Shown: positions 26,435 through 37,037, counted from the stretch's first letter. The stretch is DNA of 64,000 nt from Sulfolobales archaeon Acd1 (GCA_000389735.1 APJY01000002.1:124001-188000), one strand, 5' to 3'. Program-made: numbers and translations. Notes: generated by a model not told the origin, from the letters alone.

Positions 26435-27448
26435 TCACATGACCCCCTTCTCTTTCCTAAGGTCAATCATATCATAAACATCCTCACCGGTTCCGATCAA
26501 AGTCACGGGAACACGGAGTTCGGCCTCTATGTTCTCTATCCACTTCTTAGCCTCCGAAGGCAGTTTACTGTACTCCTTCACACCTTTCGCCTCAGTGAAC
26601 AGGGAGTCCAATTTCGTAATGGCCACTTGCGTAGCGGAGTTTATCCGTACTGCGTGTTTGGCGAGCTTCAAATTAAAAGGAGCCGACCTCCTTTTTCTGC
26701 CGGTTACCGTCGCTATTTCGGCTATGCCGAGCCTTTGGGCCTCTTCCCAGGGAAGCTCACCCTCTAATGGGCCACCGCCTACTCGGGTCACGTAAGCCTT
26801 GAACACTACTATTACTTGGTTAACGTACTTAGGGCCAACTCCAACCTCACTGAGCACTCCTGAGGCTGTTGTGTTTCTGCTAGTAACGTATGGATACTCA
26901 CCGTGATATAGGCTAAGGTACGTGCCTTGAGTGCCCTCCACTAATATTTTCCCCCCCGCTTCTATAACGTTGAGAACCATGTCGGGTACAGACGCGAGGT
27001 AGCTCTTGAGCTCTGGATAATCTCTCGCTAGCTTTAGCTTCCTCAGTATCCTCTTAGCCTCTGCCATACCCGTGCCTGAACCCGTACTCCCTACAACATT
27101 CATGAGGTACTCGTCTGATCTTTCCTCCTCTATTTCCTCCGCAGTGATTATCCCGACGTGTGGGTCCACGAAAATCCTATTACAGGACTCAGTTTCCTTA
27201 ACCTCTTTCATGAAAACGTCCAACGACATCAAAACTCCAGGGCCTAACGCTAATTTTACGTTCGGGTTAAGGAAAGCGGAAGGGATCAGCCTCAGTTTCC
27301 ACGTTCTCTTTTCAAGCGTCACTGTATGTCCAGCGTTAATGGAACCAGTCCTTACGGCCAGCTTAGGGTCGTCCTTTAATCCCAAATAGGCTATTACCTT
27401 GCCCTTACCTTCGTCACCGTAAAATCCGCCAACGACGAGGTCAAGCAT
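26435..27448 (-). CDS. purA: Adenylosuccinate synthetase
   Basis: The 337-aa enzyme is the short archaeal form. It joins IMP and aspartate with GTP to make adenylosuccinate. The GTP-binding [12 protein letters not shown] (7-18), [29 protein letters not shown] and TGRKRR blocks are intact. Its promoter has a clear TATA element (GGTATATATACTATG, complement of about 27477-27491) about 36 bp upstream. It belongs with the flanking purP and purB genes. Confidence 0.96.
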   Translation of the reverse strand: MLDLVVGGFYGDEGKGKVIAYLGLKDDPKLAVRTGSINAGHTVTLEKRTWKLRLIPSAFLNPNVKLALGPGVLMSLDVFMKEVKETESCNRIFVDPHVGIITAEEIEEERSDEYLMNVVGSTGSGTGMAEAKRILRKLKLARDYPELKSYLASVPDMVLNVIEAGGKILVEGTQGTYLSLYHGEYPYVTSRNTTASGVLSEVGVGPKYVNQVIVVFKAYVTRVGGGPLEGELPWEEAQRLGIAEIATVTGRKRRSAPFNLKLAKHAVRINSATQVAITKLDSLFTEAKGVKEYSKLPSEAKKWIENIEAELRVPVTLIGTGEDVYDMIDLRKEKGVM

Positions 27449-27476
27449 TAGAACCCGTTTTTGCCCGTCTATCCTA

Positions 27477-27491
27477 CATAGTATATATACC
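27477..27491 (-). promoter_or_regulatory. purA TATA box
   Basis: The minus strand reads GGTATATATACTATG, centred near 27484. Initiation about 26 bp downstream would leave a leader of roughly 10 nt before ATG 27448. It is one of the best TATA matches in the window. Confidence 0.55.
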
Positions 27492-27595
27492 TTGCTAACG
27501 TGTATCCGTCATTATAAATTGGTAGATCCTTTCGAGAGGGACGATGAAGATTCGGCTTGAACAAGTTTAATCCTTAATTACAGACCATACCCAGG

Positions 27596-28639
27596 TCAGG
27601 TTAGCAGACTATCCAACTCGTTCCGTTTCATGGCCTCCTTGATCTCGAAGGCGATGCGCCTACCCATGCTCATCGGATAGCCGAAATAGAGCTTACTGTA
27701 CTGGCTGCCTATACCCATGAAAACATTAGTGCCGCCTCCTATCCTCGGAGCCACGTCGAACACCACTAAGTCTAATTCTGGAGTGACCATGACCTGAAGG
27801 GTGAAGGGTCCTATTATACCTGGCGGCTCTAATCTCCTTGTGGCTTCAACGAACTTATACCCTATTTCGAAGACTTTTTCTAGTAAAGATTCCCTAATAG
27901 TAGCAGGTTCATGTCCTACCTCTATATAACGTGGTAACCTACTTAGCTGTAGTTGAACGCTGGCAGGCAGCCTGTAGAACGAGTCTAAATCGCTCTGAAT
28001 TCGACGGTCCACACTGATGAGCTCAACCCTTTCGAAGATAGGCGAGTAGAAAAAGTTCAGGTTGAAGTGGGCCCCTAGAACGTACTCCTCAATCACCATT
28101 TTATCCGCGTCCTCAGGCGAGATTACCCCTTTCTTGACTAGTTCGTCAAACTTCCTTTCGTAATCCTCACGGTTTACCGCGATGAAGAACCCTCTTTCCA
28201 CTTTTCGCTTAGCTTCCGGTATCTTAACGATGACTAGGCCGTCTACTTCGTGAGGCTCGTAAACCCTCGGTCTTCTAATGCCGGCCTCGTCAAGCAGCTT
28301 GTAATAATTCTTCTCGCCTACCCTTTCCTCCCACCTAAGCATTCTCCTATTGCCGAAGTACCTTGTCCTCATCCTCTCAATCGCGTCGTAGCCTACGTAG
28401 ACAGCGAGGCTCCTGTTCGGAACTATTATCGCGCCCTCCGAGCTAAGCGTGTTGTCAACGCTCTCGCTCGCAATTTCCTTGTAATCCTTCAATGTTACAC
28501 ATCTATCCACTATCCTCTTGAACTCTACGTACGCTCTTTCACGGCCGACCTTACACAAGGCTATAGTCTCAAATCCTTCGTCCTTAGCTCCGTCGAACAC
28601 GTCGAGTGCGGAATGACTGGCTAGGGCCGCTATTTTCAT
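27596..28639 (-). CDS. purP: PurP, FAICAR synthetase (paralogue 1)
   Basis: The 347-aa ATP-grasp ligase formylates AICAR with free formate and ATP, the archaeal replacement for PurH transformylase. The N-terminal [18 protein letters not shown] and [11 protein letters not shown], the ATP-grasp [14 protein letters not shown], and [32 protein letters not shown] are family landmarks. Its ATG overlaps the stop of the second purP gene (ATGA). The two copies share the same layout but have diverged strongly. Confidence 0.92.
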   Translation of the reverse strand: MKIAALASHSALDVFDGAKDEGFETIALCKVGRERAYVEFKRIVDRCVTLKDYKEIASESVDNTLSSEGAIIVPNRSLAVYVGYDAIERMRTRYFGNRRMLRWEERVGEKNYYKLLDEAGIRRPRVYEPHEVDGLVIVKIPEAKRKVERGFFIAVNREDYERKFDELVKKGVISPEDADKMVIEEYVLGAHFNLNFFYSPIFERVELISVDRRIQSDLDSFYRLPASVQLQLSRLPRYIEVGHEPATIRESLLEKVFEIGYKFVEATRRLEPPGIIGPFTLQVMVTPELDLVVFDVAPRIGGGTNVFMGIGSQYSKLYFGYPMSMGRRIAFEIKEAMKRNELDSLLT

Positions 28640-29646
28640 GTCGTCACCCTATCCAGTTCGTTCCTTCCTATAGCGAGCTTAATTTCTCTCGCTATTCTTC
28701 GACCCACACTCATCGGCTCGTCCCAGTAGAACCACATGTATGGGCTACCGTCTATGTAAAGGTTGGTACCAGCCACTATCCTACCGGAGAATTCGAAAAC
28801 CACTATTTCACCCTCGTCCGTAACGACCGATTCTAGGCAGAACGGTCCTATCATCCCAGGCGGCACTATTTTCTCTACGGCCTTCACGAAGGATTTAGCG
28901 TAGTTGTATGCCTTCGGTAACAGACTCTCCCTGGCAACCGCCGGAAGGTTCCCTACGACGACGAAGGTCGGCTCGTAAGACCCTGTGAATCGGCTCGGCA
29001 ACCTTCTCAGTCCGTCAACGTTAGTTTCGTACCTAATGTCTATTCCGGTGAGCTCAACTCTATTGAGCATGACGCTGTTAAAGAACTGGAAATACATCGG
29101 GACGCCGACGACGTATTCCTGAATAATTACATCGTCAACCGACTTTATAATTTTCTTCTCGATATATTCCTGAAGCTTGGACTTTATATAATTTCTGTCG
29201 TTAGAGACGAAATAACCTTTACCTCCCTTGGCGCCAGGAAGCTTGACTATGACCAACCTGTCGACGTCTTCAGGCCTCTCGAACTGTTCGGGTATCCTAA
29301 TGCCGGCCGCCTTGAGGAGGGCCATTTTCTTCCTTTGGTCAGCCTCATGCTCGAAGAGGTTCCGGTTACCGAATATAGGTATACGAAGACTCTTCACCCT
29401 TTCAGAGCCTATGTATTCCACAAGGCTACCGTGAGGGATCAGTATTCCGTTATCGATCGAGTTGATCAACTCTACAGCTTCGTCCTCGTCCTTGTACCCG
29501 AGAACCTTGTCAATGAACTGAAACTGTGAGTAGAACTCCTCCCTGCCCTTAGGGAGAACGGCGACCGTGCCGAAACCCTCCTTCTTGGCGCCGTGAAGTA
29601 TCTGTAAGGACGAGTGACTCCCTATAGTCACGACGCTATGGCTCAT
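28636..29646 (-). CDS. PurP-family ATP-grasp enzyme (paralogue 2)
   Basis: The 336-aa paralogue is directly upstream of purP. Conserved blocks include [51 protein letters not shown] and [31 protein letters not shown]. In the final block the RIGGGTN of paralogue 1 becomes RIVAGTN, a change near the ATP/metal site. Archaea without PurO still need IMP cyclohydrolase, and a diverged PurP has been proposed for that step; whether this copy does so is unknown. It is divergent from purB across 60 bp. Confidence 0.85.
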   Translation of the reverse strand: MSHSVVTIGSHSSLQILHGAKKEGFGTVAVLPKGREEFYSQFQFIDKVLGYKDEDEAVELINSIDNGILIPHGSLVEYIGSERVKSLRIPIFGNRNLFEHEADQRKKMALLKAAGIRIPEQFERPEDVDRLVIVKLPGAKGGKGYFVSNDRNYIKSKLQEYIEKKIIKSVDDVIIQEYVVGVPMYFQFFNSVMLNRVELTGIDIRYETNVDGLRRLPSRFTGSYEPTFVVVGNLPAVARESLLPKAYNYAKSFVKAVEKIVPPGMIGPFCLESVVTDEGEIVVFEFSGRIVAGTNLYIDGSPYMWFYWDEPMSVGRRIAREIKLAIGRNELDRVTT

Positions 29647-29706
29647 CGAGCTAGACTTTGCGTCAAGGAAAAAAGCTTAGAACAACGTGTAAGGTGACCA
29701 ATTGCG

Positions 29707-31050
29707 ATGAGTGAGAGCGTTTGTGTGTTCGAATGGAGGTACGGCTCGCCTGAAATGAAAAGACTCTTTTCTAGAATTAATATCCTAAAAACGTACGCGA
29801 AAGTCGAGACCGCTTTGATGTACGCCCTGTGGAAAGTGGGGCTCGCCAACGAGGACGAGTATAAAGCAGTGGCAGAGGCCTCCGAGAGGATAGACGTGAA
29901 AAGAGTGGACGAGTTGGAGTCACGGTTGGGTCACGACATTATGGCCTTGGCCGTTCATCTGTCGGAACTCGTCGGTGATAAGGGAAGGATGGTCCACTTC
30001 GGGGCGACTAGTTATGACATAGTTGACACGGCCTATGCGCTCATTATAAAGGATGCTTTAGACATAATAACTAAGAAGTTAGAAAAAATAATTTCGACGT
30101 TAATTGAATATTCAGAAAAATATAAGGACGTTATAATGGTTGGTAGAACTCACGGTCAACACGCTGATCCTATTACTTTGGGATTTAAATTTGCTAATTA
30201 TATTTATGAATTTTCAAGAAGCTTAGAAAGAATAAAAGAGGCTAGGAAGAGGGTTCTGAAGGCGAAGTTCGCCGGCGCAGTAGGCACCATGGCGGCATGG
30301 GGAGAGCTCGGTTTAAAAATCCAGGAGGAGGTTTGCAGGTTCCTAAACCTACCCCCACACGAAATAACCACTCAGGTATCGCCTAGAGATGGGTACGCTG
30401 AGCTGATAGCGATCTTAGCTATTCTAGCCTCGCAAATGGACAGGTTAGCCTTAGAGGTCAGAGAGCTCATGCGCCCCGAAATAATGGAGCTCGCCGAAGG
30501 CACGGCCACCGCAAGGGTGGGCAGTAGCACTATGCCCCATAAGGCGAACCCAGTCACCGCGGAGAAAATCGGCGGGTTAGCCAAGGTGATGAGGGCTTTC
30601 GTCATGACAGCCTTAGAGAACATTCCCTTGTGGCATGAGAGGGACTTGACTAACAGCTCCTCAGAAAGGATACTTCTATCTCACAGTTTCCTAACGATGG
30701 ACGAGATGCTTGATAGTACAATAGAGTTGCTCTCTAACTTAGTCATTTACCCAGAAAACATGAGGAAGAACCTCAACTTGACTAAGGGATCGATAATGGC
30801 CGAAAGCATCATGGTAAGGCTCACCCTTAAGGGTCTTCCGAGGCATGAGGCCCACGAGTTACTCATGAAAATAGCGAGGACCTCAGAGAACTTCTCGGAA
30901 GCCGTAATGAAGAGCGAGGAAATAAGGAAGTACCTCAGTGAGCGTGAGATAAGTGAGGCGTTAACGCCCGAGAGGTACTTGGGTAGCTATGACGAGCTAA
31001 TTAAGAGGGCCATAGATTACGCCAAGCAGGTCATGGAATTCCCAGAATAA
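29707..31050 (+). CDS. purB: Adenylosuccinate lyase
   Basis: The 447-aa fumarase-superfamily enzyme cleaves adenylosuccinate and SAICAR. The signature [18 protein letters not shown], the catalytic [12 protein letters not shown] and [13 protein letters not shown] blocks are all present. A GGTGA Shine-Dalgarno lies 9 nt before ATG 29707. Divergent from the purP pair, it completes the local purine cluster (purA, purP x2, purB). Confidence 0.97.
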   Translation: MSESVCVFEWRYGSPEMKRLFSRINILKTYAKVETALMYALWKVGLANEDEYKAVAEASERIDVKRVDELESRLGHDIMALAVHLSELVGDKGRMVHFGATSYDIVDTAYALIIKDALDIITKKLEKIISTLIEYSEKYKDVIMVGRTHGQHADPITLGFKFANYIYEFSRSLERIKEARKRVLKAKFAGAVGTMAAWGELGLKIQEEVCRFLNLPPHEITTQVSPRDGYAELIAILAILASQMDRLALEVRELMRPEIMELAEGTATARVGSSTMPHKANPVTAEKIGGLAKVMRAFVMTALENIPLWHERDLTNSSSERILLSHSFLTMDEMLDSTIELLSNLVIYPENMRKNLNLTKGSIMAESIMVRLTLKGLPRHEAHELLMKIARTSENFSEAVMKSEEIRKYLSEREISEALTPERYLGSYDELIKRAIDYAKQVMEFPE

Positions 31051-31094
31051 GCCCGCGGAGAAAGATTTATTCTAACAGATTCAAAAACTACAAC

Positions 31095-31190
31095 GCCGCC
31101 GTAGCTCAGCCGGTAGAGCGCCGGCCTTGTAAACACGTCGTAAGGGGTCCAGAAAGCCGGTGGTCGCGGGTTCAAGTCCCGCCGGCGGCT
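31095..31190 (+). tRNA. tRNA-Thr (anticodon TGT) with a ~23-nt intron
   Basis: Acceptor GCCGCCG/CGGCGGC, discriminator T, T-arm GCGGG-TTCAAGT-CCCGC. The anticodon stem CCGGC/GCCGG encloses CTTGTA-A with an insertion of about 23 nt at 37/38 (acacgtcgtaaggggtccag core). The spliced length is 73 nt. A TATA-like gatttattct lies about 27 bp upstream. Confidence 0.93.
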
Positions 31191-31250
31191 TCACCTCTCT
31201 CAAAATAGGAAAGCTTAACGCGGGATGCTCGGTATCATATAGCGTTAGTT

Positions 31251-32204
31251 ATGGAGCCCTTGAAAACTAAGCCCCTTAGTGAAATCGGTGAGAGACAGCT
31301 GGTGGATTTCATCAGAAAAAGGTTCAACGTTGTAGATGATGACGTATACGTTGACTTGGCTCTAGGCCTGATGCTGAAGGGTGACGGCTTCAGGTTGGAC
31401 TACACGGCCGGAGGAGCGGATTTATACGATATGGGGTGGAAGGCGGTTACTGCGGCAGTCAGTGACGTGCTGTCTAAAGGAGGTAAACCCCTTTATGTGT
31501 TAATTTCATTCGGCCTACCTAAAGATCTGACGCAAAGGGAGGCCGAAAGCCTTCTTCTTGGCGTTGAAGACGCGTGCAAGTACTACGACGTTAAAGTGGT
31601 TGGAGGCGACACGAACGAGGGTAATTGGATTGACGTCTTCGTTCTGGCGAGGCCTTTCTGCTACAAACCTCCTCTTTTCGTGAACTCGAGCGTTGATTTG
31701 ATTATTACAGAACCAATAGGATATACTGAATTAATTTTTAGCTCCGAGCGTGAAATAGGCAGTAACTCGATTTTTTCGGGCAGGTTGAAGCATCCTTTAG
31801 TGAGGAAGGAGCTGATCAACGTTTTCGAGGAGGCGTGCCAAAGCATCGTGTATTCTACGGACGTCAGTGACGGCTTGTTAGTAACGCTGAATAACATATC
31901 AAGGAGGCTCTCCCTCGAAATAACGATAAGCGCTTTACCGATCGCCGATGAGGTTCAAGAAAAACTATCTAGTGAAAGCGTGGCACAAAAAGCAGAGTTA
32001 AAGGATTTCCTTGCTAAAGGAGGGGAGGATTACGTGACGGTTCTCGTAGTCGAGCCTAGGGAGACTGAGCATGTGAAGCGGATCTTGGAGCGTTGGGGTT
32101 TTCGGCCTAAGACTATAGCTATCGGAAGGCCCGGTAAAGGCGTCTTCTATCAGGGCAGTCCCCTTTCGCCGGTCGGCTGGGACTCTTTCAAGGGGTGGGC
32201 ATGA
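31251..32204 (+). CDS. thiL: Thiamine-monophosphate kinase
   Basis: The 317-aa PurM/ThiL-fold ATP-dependent kinase makes thiamine diphosphate. Seen: DYTAGGADLYDMGWKAVTAAVSDVLSKG, VVGGDTNEG, the STDVSDGLLVTL substrate loop, and KGGEDYVTVLVV. All are diagnostic. ATG 31251 follows tRNA-Thr by 60 bp. It is 70 bp upstream of the tetraether lipid synthase, which has its own TATA box. Confidence 0.93.
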   Translation: MEPLKTKPLSEIGERQLVDFIRKRFNVVDDDVYVDLALGLMLKGDGFRLDYTAGGADLYDMGWKAVTAAVSDVLSKGGKPLYVLISFGLPKDLTQREAESLLLGVEDACKYYDVKVVGGDTNEGNWIDVFVLARPFCYKPPLFVNSSVDLIITEPIGYTELIFSSEREIGSNSIFSGRLKHPLVRKELINVFEEACQSIVYSTDVSDGLLVTLNNISRRLSLEITISALPIADEVQEKLSSESVAQKAELKDFLAKGGEDYVTVLVVEPRETEHVKRILERWGFRPKTIAIGRPGKGVFYQGSPLSPVGWDSFKGWA

Positions 32205-32274
32205 TTAACCTATTTGCCGTAAAATCGGTGAATTGATTTATTATAGGCATCTGCTGAAGTTAACCACGAGACGA

Positions 32275-34023
32275 ATGGAGGCCGCTAAGGAAACGAAAGG
32301 CTTCAGGCTGATTGAGGCCCCTGCCAAGTTCGAAAACGGCATCATCAAGTTCGGGGATAGGGAGATCAAGGTAGGCGGTCCGATACCCGAGCTCCATGAA
32401 GGCGAGAAGCTGGTTCGCGTCACACACTCACTGTGTCCGGTTTGTTATAGACTCTTACCTGCAACTATTTTTGAGAAGGAGAATAGACTCTACATTAGAA
32501 AAATATGTCCTGATCACGGAGAGTTCGAGGACTTGTACTATGGCGATTCAGGACTTTACTATAAGTTCGATTATTGGGAGTATGAAGGCAAGGGACCGAA
32601 AGTTCCGTACGTAGACTTGAAGGCACCGTGTCCGTTCAACTGTGGTCTTTGTCCAATGCATCATCAGCATTCTGCTCTCGTGAATATGGTTATCACTAAC
32701 AGGTGTGATCTTTCGTGCTGGTACTGCTTCTTTTACGCGGAAAAGGCCGGTTATATATACGAGCCCACGCTAGAGCAGATCTCCTTCATGATCGACCAGC
32801 TTAAGAAGCAGGAGATAACTTTGGTAATCCAACTGACTGGCGGGGAACCGACCCTCAGAGAGGACTTAATCGAAATAGTCAGGTTGATCAGGGAGAAGGG
32901 GGTTAAGCACATTCAGCTTAACACCTGGGGAGGAACGTTCGCGAAGTTGTACTTTGAGGATCCAGAGAAGGCCGTAAAGTACGCGAGAGCTCTCAGGGAG
33001 GCGGGGGTTAACACAGTTTACATGAGCTTTGACGGCACCACTAGGAGAACCAACCCTAAGAACCACTGGGAAGTACCCTACACGTTGGAGGTTTTCAGAA
33101 GGGCAGGAATGACAAGCGTTGTTCTCGTCCCTACGGTAATCAAAACGGTTAACGATCATGACCTGGGCAACATAGTGAGGTTCGCGGCCTACAACATGGA
33201 CGTCGTTAGGGCGGTTAATTTCCAACCCGTCAGCCTGACCGGAATGATGAAGAGGAATATGAGGAACAAGTTCAGAATCACAATCCCTGAAGTGATTAAG
33301 AACATAGAAGAACAGACGGATGGAGAAATAACAAAAGACAGCTGGTATCCTATAGGAACTTCGGTAGTGTTCTCTAAGCTCGTTGAGGCGTTGACCGGTA
33401 AGGAGCAGTTCGAGATGGCCAACCACCCGGTCTGCGGAGCGGGGACTTACGTTTACGTGGAGTGGAGGGATGGGGCTCCTCATTTCATCCCGCTATCCAG
33501 GTTCATCGACCTGGAGGGCTTGCTGGAGTACTTGAAGGAGAAGACTGAGGAGATCAAGGAAGGGACGAACAAGTACTGGGTAGGAATGAAGCTGATAATG
33601 AACCTAAGGAAATTCATAGACAAGGAAAAAGGACCGAAAGACGTCGACATATTGAAGATGTTGATAAACGTCATCACGAGGCACGACTATTCAGCCCTGG
33701 GTGAGTTCCACTACAGGCTCCTGTTCTTAGGAACGATGCACTTCATGGACCTCTACAATTACGACGTACAGCGCGTGATGAGATGCGACATCCATTACGC
33801 CACTCCAGACGGGAGAGTGATACCGTTCTGTACCTACAACGTTCTGAACGACCTCTATAGGGACAAAGTGTTGAAAGAGTACCAGATACCTCTTAGCGAG
33901 TGGATTAAGAGTCGCGGGGAGAACAGCGTGGGAGACGCGATTAAGTACAGGCGTTCGGCGTCTTTACTAGAAAACTCTGAGATATACAGGGAGACCTACA
34001 AACCCTTCGCTAACGCTTCTTGA
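32275..34023 (+). CDS. tes: Tetraether lipid synthase (radical SAM, MJ0619/GDGT-MAS family)
   Basis: The 582-aa radical SAM enzyme joins the phytanyl ends of two archaeol molecules, giving membrane-spanning GDGT lipids. The cluster motif is CDLSCWYC (Cys 144, 148, 151). Extra metal sites are CPVC (54, 57) with Cys78/His81, the [12 protein letters not shown] segment (119-126), and a C-terminal Cys set ([21 protein letters not shown]). This layout matches the MJ0619 family. ATG 32275 is chosen: the TATA-like gatttattat (32234-32243) leaves about a 10-nt leader, whereas TTG 32233 would fall within it. Confidence 0.88.
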   Translation: MEAAKETKGFRLIEAPAKFENGIIKFGDREIKVGGPIPELHEGEKLVRVTHSLCPVCYRLLPATIFEKENRLYIRKICPDHGEFEDLYYGDSGLYYKFDYWEYEGKGPKVPYVDLKAPCPFNCGLCPMHHQHSALVNMVITNRCDLSCWYCFFYAEKAGYIYEPTLEQISFMIDQLKKQEITLVIQLTGGEPTLREDLIEIVRLIREKGVKHIQLNTWGGTFAKLYFEDPEKAVKYARALREAGVNTVYMSFDGTTRRTNPKNHWEVPYTLEVFRRAGMTSVVLVPTVIKTVNDHDLGNIVRFAAYNMDVVRAVNFQPVSLTGMMKRNMRNKFRITIPEVIKNIEEQTDGEITKDSWYPIGTSVVFSKLVEALTGKEQFEMANHPVCGAGTYVYVEWRDGAPHFIPLSRFIDLEGLLEYLKEKTEEIKEGTNKYWVGMKLIMNLRKFIDKEKGPKDVDILKMLINVITRHDYSALGEFHYRLLFLGTMHFMDLYNYDVQRVMRCDIHYATPDGRVIPFCTYNVLNDLYRDKVLKEYQIPLSEWIKSRGENSVGDAIKYRRSASLLENSEIYRETYKPFANAS

Positions 34024-34056
34024 AGATAAGAGAAGGTTAATAATTAAGTCTAATAC

Positions 34057-34305
34057 TTAGAAAAGGGTGGTCTGTTTTTTGCTAGTTTCTTGACGTTGTT
34101 TCTCATGAGTAAGGTCACTTTTTACTTTCTGTTTAGTTCTTTGCAACGTTACGGGCACTAGAGACCTGAACCAGACCCTGGCTTCACACGTCGACCTAAT
34201 TTCGCAAGCAGTGCAACAGTACACGCAAACGTTCAGGTTCTTTATGGGACATCTCTTCGTCTCCCTAGGTTCCCAACAGACTTCACAGAAGCTCTCGTAT
34301 ACCAT
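34057..34305 (-). CDS. Cys-rich putative zinc-binding protein
   Basis: I do not recognise this 82-aa protein. Residues 7-40 contain eight Cys (CxxC at 7/10, Cys19, then CVYCCTAC at 27-34, Cys40), enough for two zinc sites. RVWFRSL follows, then a basic, disordered tail (KQKVKSDLTHEKQRQ). Its first 21 codons overlap the preceding gene by 64 nt, a large overlap. The Cys cluster lies almost wholly in the overlap region and after it, so ATG 34305 is needed. A nucleic-acid-binding accessory role is a guess. Confidence 0.65.
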   Translation of the reverse strand: MVYESFCEVCWEPRETKRCPIKNLNVCVYCCTACEIRSTCEARVWFRSLVPVTLQRTKQKVKSDLTHEKQRQETSKKQTTLF

Positions 34306-34838
34306 CCTTTTTCATCCTCAATACACCTTCGCTTGTCACAAATATAACGGACATCACCGAAGGGCGAGGCTTTGATTTCGTAACCTAAGAGGAATTCTTT
34401 GTATTTGAGGGACGTGGACCCTCTGTACGGAACGTTCGTCACTATAAACAACGCGTTCCCGTACTCGGTTTTTCCTCTAACTTCTAGGTTTACATCGAGC
34501 ATAGCACACTCTGAGTCTACACATTTACCGCTTCTGATTAAATTAGCGAAGTAACTGGAAGAAACTATCAGGACATTAGGAAATAAATTCTTTATAAGAG
34601 AAGCAGTCCTGACAATTTCGACTAACGGAATAGAGACTAGTACAATAACTTTTCTTAAATTATTACTTACAAACAATTCCATAATGTAATCTATGGAATG
34701 GTGGATGAAAATAGGATTGACCATAATCAAATTAAAATGTTCTTTATCTAAAACTATATAGTAGTTTATTTCTTCGTTGTTATATGTCTCGCTAACGATA
34801 TATAGCTCTGTACGATCGAACCTAGAAATAGAAGTCAT
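34242..34838 (-). CDS. Hypothetical protein in the PRT-regulator operon
   Basis: This 198-aa protein is of unknown family. It is beta/alpha-like, with hydrophobic strands ([32 protein letters not shown]) suggesting a Rossmann-like core. Two Cys pairs, KCVDSEC and YICDKRRC, could bind metal. ATG 34838 overlaps the stop of the phosphoribosyltransferase-like gene (ATGA), and its own 3' end overlaps the Cys-rich gene, so the three are translationally coupled. No signal or membrane segment. Confidence 0.68.
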   Translation of the reverse strand: MTSISRFDRTELYIVSETYNNEEINYYIVLDKEHFNLIMVNPIFIHHSIDYIMELFVSNNLRKVIVLVSIPLVEIVRTASLIKNLFPNVLIVSSSYFANLIRSGKCVDSECAMLDVNLEVRGKTEYGNALFIVTNVPYRGSTSLKYKEFLLGYEIKASPFGDVRYICDKRRCIEDEKGWYTRASVKSVGNLGRRRDVP

Positions 34839-35542
34839 AGCAGCTTACACACTTTAAGCCCTTGAAGCGAGCTAAAGGACTCGTCTACTGAAATTAACAC
34901 TAGTGCCCCATTGATGACTCCTCCTGCCCTCTCGACGAGCTTTCGTACTGACGACAGCGTTCTCCCCGTCCTTATTAGGTCGTCCACGAACAGGAACCTA
35001 TCGCCCTTCTGAACGAGATCCTTCCTTAAGTACAGGAAAGATATCGAGCCGTCGCTCTCCCTTATGGGCTCCTCGTAATACTCTTGCGTCACGGACTCCT
35101 TCCTTTTCTTGACGATCACAAGGGGTTTCTTTGTTAGGTGAGCAACTAAAGCAGCTAGGGGAACCCCGTTCTGGACTACGGTAATCACTTTGTCATAGCT
35201 GTCGGCCGAACACTTTTTATTAGTGAGCAACACGTTTAGGCTAAGCTCCAGGAGCTGCGGGTATAGGTAAATTTTAGAGGTGTCGACGTAACCATCGCTT
35301 TCTATGCTTATCAGCTCATGAACGACACTAGCGATGACTTCTGGATTACTTAACTTTTCTATAATAATTTGCGAATTCGACTCACTGGGTATAGTGGTTC
35401 CACTAACGTATCTGCATAAGAGACTTTCAGGAAAACCGAGCAACTGGGATAGTTGTTTGTACGTATAAATTGATTTGAGGTCACGCAACAGACTGACTGC
35501 GGTGAGCCTCAACTGAATCGCGTTGAGCTTCTGCGTAGCCAT
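34835..35542 (-). CDS. GfcR-like regulator: N-terminal HTH plus orphan phosphoribosyltransferase domain
   Basis: This 235-aa protein has a helix-turn-helix-type N-terminus (YTYKQLSQLLGFPESLLCRYVSGTTIP). A type I PRT fold follows with the PRPP-binding motif FLFVDDLIRTGRT and a flexible-loop region ESVTQEYYEEP. This matches archaeal GfcR/PurR-like PRPP-sensing factors. It probably binds DNA and senses PRPP or purines rather than acting biosynthetically. A true purine or pyrimidine PRTase is the alternative. It is close to the purine cluster and heads a three-gene leftward operon. Confidence 0.8.
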   Translation of the reverse strand: MATQKLNAIQLRLTAVSLLRDLKSIYTYKQLSQLLGFPESLLCRYVSGTTIPSESNSQIIIEKLSNPEVIASVVHELISIESDGYVDTSKIYLYPQLLELSLNVLLTNKKCSADSYDKVITVVQNGVPLAALVAHLTKKPLVIVKKRKESVTQEYYEEPIRESDGSISFLYLRKDLVQKGDRFLFVDDLIRTGRTLSSVRKLVERAGGVINGALVLISVDESFSSLQGLKVCKLL

Positions 35543-35621
35543 ATTAACTTGACCAAGGAAATAAAGACGGATGATCGGGGTTTTAAGTTCTGATCGGTGA
35601 AGAGAAACCCACGCGGAGATC

Positions 35622-37037
35622 TTAACCTTCCAACATTTTCCTAACTAACTGGTTAACTAGGTAAGGATCTGCCCGCTTTCCGGTACGCCTCATCACCTGG
35701 CCCACGAGGTAGTTAACCACCTTGGGGTCCCTTCTCGCTTTCTCCACCGCGTCTGGTTCCTGAGCGAAGACCTGCTTGATGACCTCCATTAGGAACTCCT
35801 GGTCCCTTAACGCCGTCAACCCTCTTTCCTCCACAAGCTTTCTAGGATCGCTTCCCTTCACCACATCTGACAGGATTTCCTTTACGATCTTGATCGTAAT
35901 GACCCCTTCTTCCATCATTTTAAGCAGGGAGGCTATGTACTCCGGCTTCGCCTTAGACTCGCTGGGCCTAATGTTCATCTCGTTTATCCACCTGAGGTAG
36001 TCGTTGATGAGGAGGTTAGCCACCTCCTTCGGCTTGTAATAAATCTTGAGAACATCCTCATAGAAGTCGGCTAGGCCCTTATCCATTACTAGAACGGTAG
36101 CGTCATACTCGCTCAGACCGTATTGAACCATGAACCTCCTTATTCTAGCGTCGGGTAACTCAGGTAGAGAACTCGCTATCGACTTGATCCAGTTCTCTGT
36201 TATGGTGGTTGGAGGCAGATCCGGATCGGGGAAGTAACGGTAATCCGTCTCCTCTTCCTTATACCTCGAGGGCAAGGTGACCTTCCTTACATCGTCCCAA
36301 TGTCTAGTTTCTCTCTTCACTGGCAGGCCTTGACTTATCAAAGCTTCCTGTCTGGCGATCTCGTATTTCAAGGCCTCCTCAACGCCCTTTATCGATCCTA
36401 TGTTCTTCACCTCAACCCTTTCTCCTCCTGGCACTGAAACGTTAACGTCGACTCTCATGGAGCCCTCGATGGTGCAGTCACATGTTCCGAGGTGCTCCAA
36501 TATGGACCTAAGCTTCTCAAGGAACTCCCTAGCTTCCTTAGGGTCCTCAATGTCGGGTTCTGTAACGATTTCTAACATTCCAATGCCTGACCTATTATAA
36601 TCAACCCAAACGTACTTACTCGTCAGCAACGAGCCTGTAGGATAGACGATCTTAGCTGGATCCTCCTCTATATTTATTCTTCTAATTCTGATTGTTTTAC
36701 CATTACGCAATTTTATAAAACCGTTCTTCGCTACCGGCGTGGTACCGGGACCATCGTACTGAGAGATCTGGTAGTTCTTGGCCATGTCCGGATAGAAGTA
36801 GTGCTTTCTTACGAAGACCACCTTATCGCTGATCTGCATGTTAAGGGCTAGGGATACCTTTATGGCCTCCTCTATCGCCTTCTTGTTCGGAACCGGAATA
36901 GCTCCTGGAAGCCCCAGACATACGGGACAAACGACGCTGTTAGGCTCCTTGCCCGCATAATGAGAGGGGCAGCTACAGAACAGCTTGGTTTTCAGCGACG
37001 TTATGTGGACGTGGACCTCAAGGCCTATTTTGGCCAC
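35622..37037 (-). CDS. gatB: Asp/Glu-tRNA amidotransferase subunit B
   Basis: The 471-aa kinase subunit of GatCAB phosphorylates and transamidates misacylated Asp-tRNA(Asn) or Glu-tRNA(Gln). It opens KIGLEVHVHITSLKTKLFCSC, with zinc Cys in FCSCPS and CPVCLGLPG, then KHYFYPDMAKNYQISQYD and the C-terminal YqeY-like helical tail. Start GTG 37035-37037. gatA and gatC are not in this window. A TATA-like TATATTTATCC lies about 38 bp upstream. Confidence 0.96.
   Translation of the reverse strand: MAKIGLEVHVHITSLKTKLFCSCPSHYAGKEPNSVVCPVCLGLPGAIPVPNKKAIEEAIKVSLALNMQISDKVVFVRKHYFYPDMAKNYQISQYDGPGTTPVAKNGFIKLRNGKTIRIRRINIEEDPAKIVYPTGSLLTSKYVWVDYNRSGIGMLEIVTEPDIEDPKEAREFLEKLRSILEHLGTCDCTIEGSMRVDVNVSVPGGERVEVKNIGSIKGVEEALKYEIARQEALISQGLPVKRETRHWDDVRKVTLPSRYKEEETDYRYFPDPDLPPTTITENWIKSIASSLPELPDARIRRFMVQYGLSEYDATVLVMDKGLADFYEDVLKIYYKPKEVANLLINDYLRWINEMNIRPSESKAKPEYIASLLKMMEEGVITIKIVKEILSDVVKGSDPRKLVEERGLTALRDQEFLMEVIKQVFAQEPDAVEKARRDPKVVNYLVGQVMRRTGKRADPYLVNQLVRKMLEG

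Noticed and set aside
32866-33483. Minus-strand 205-codon open frame inside the tetraether synthase gene
   Set aside because: Low-complexity Arg/His-rich translation without family features. The sense strand encodes a conserved enzyme throughout.
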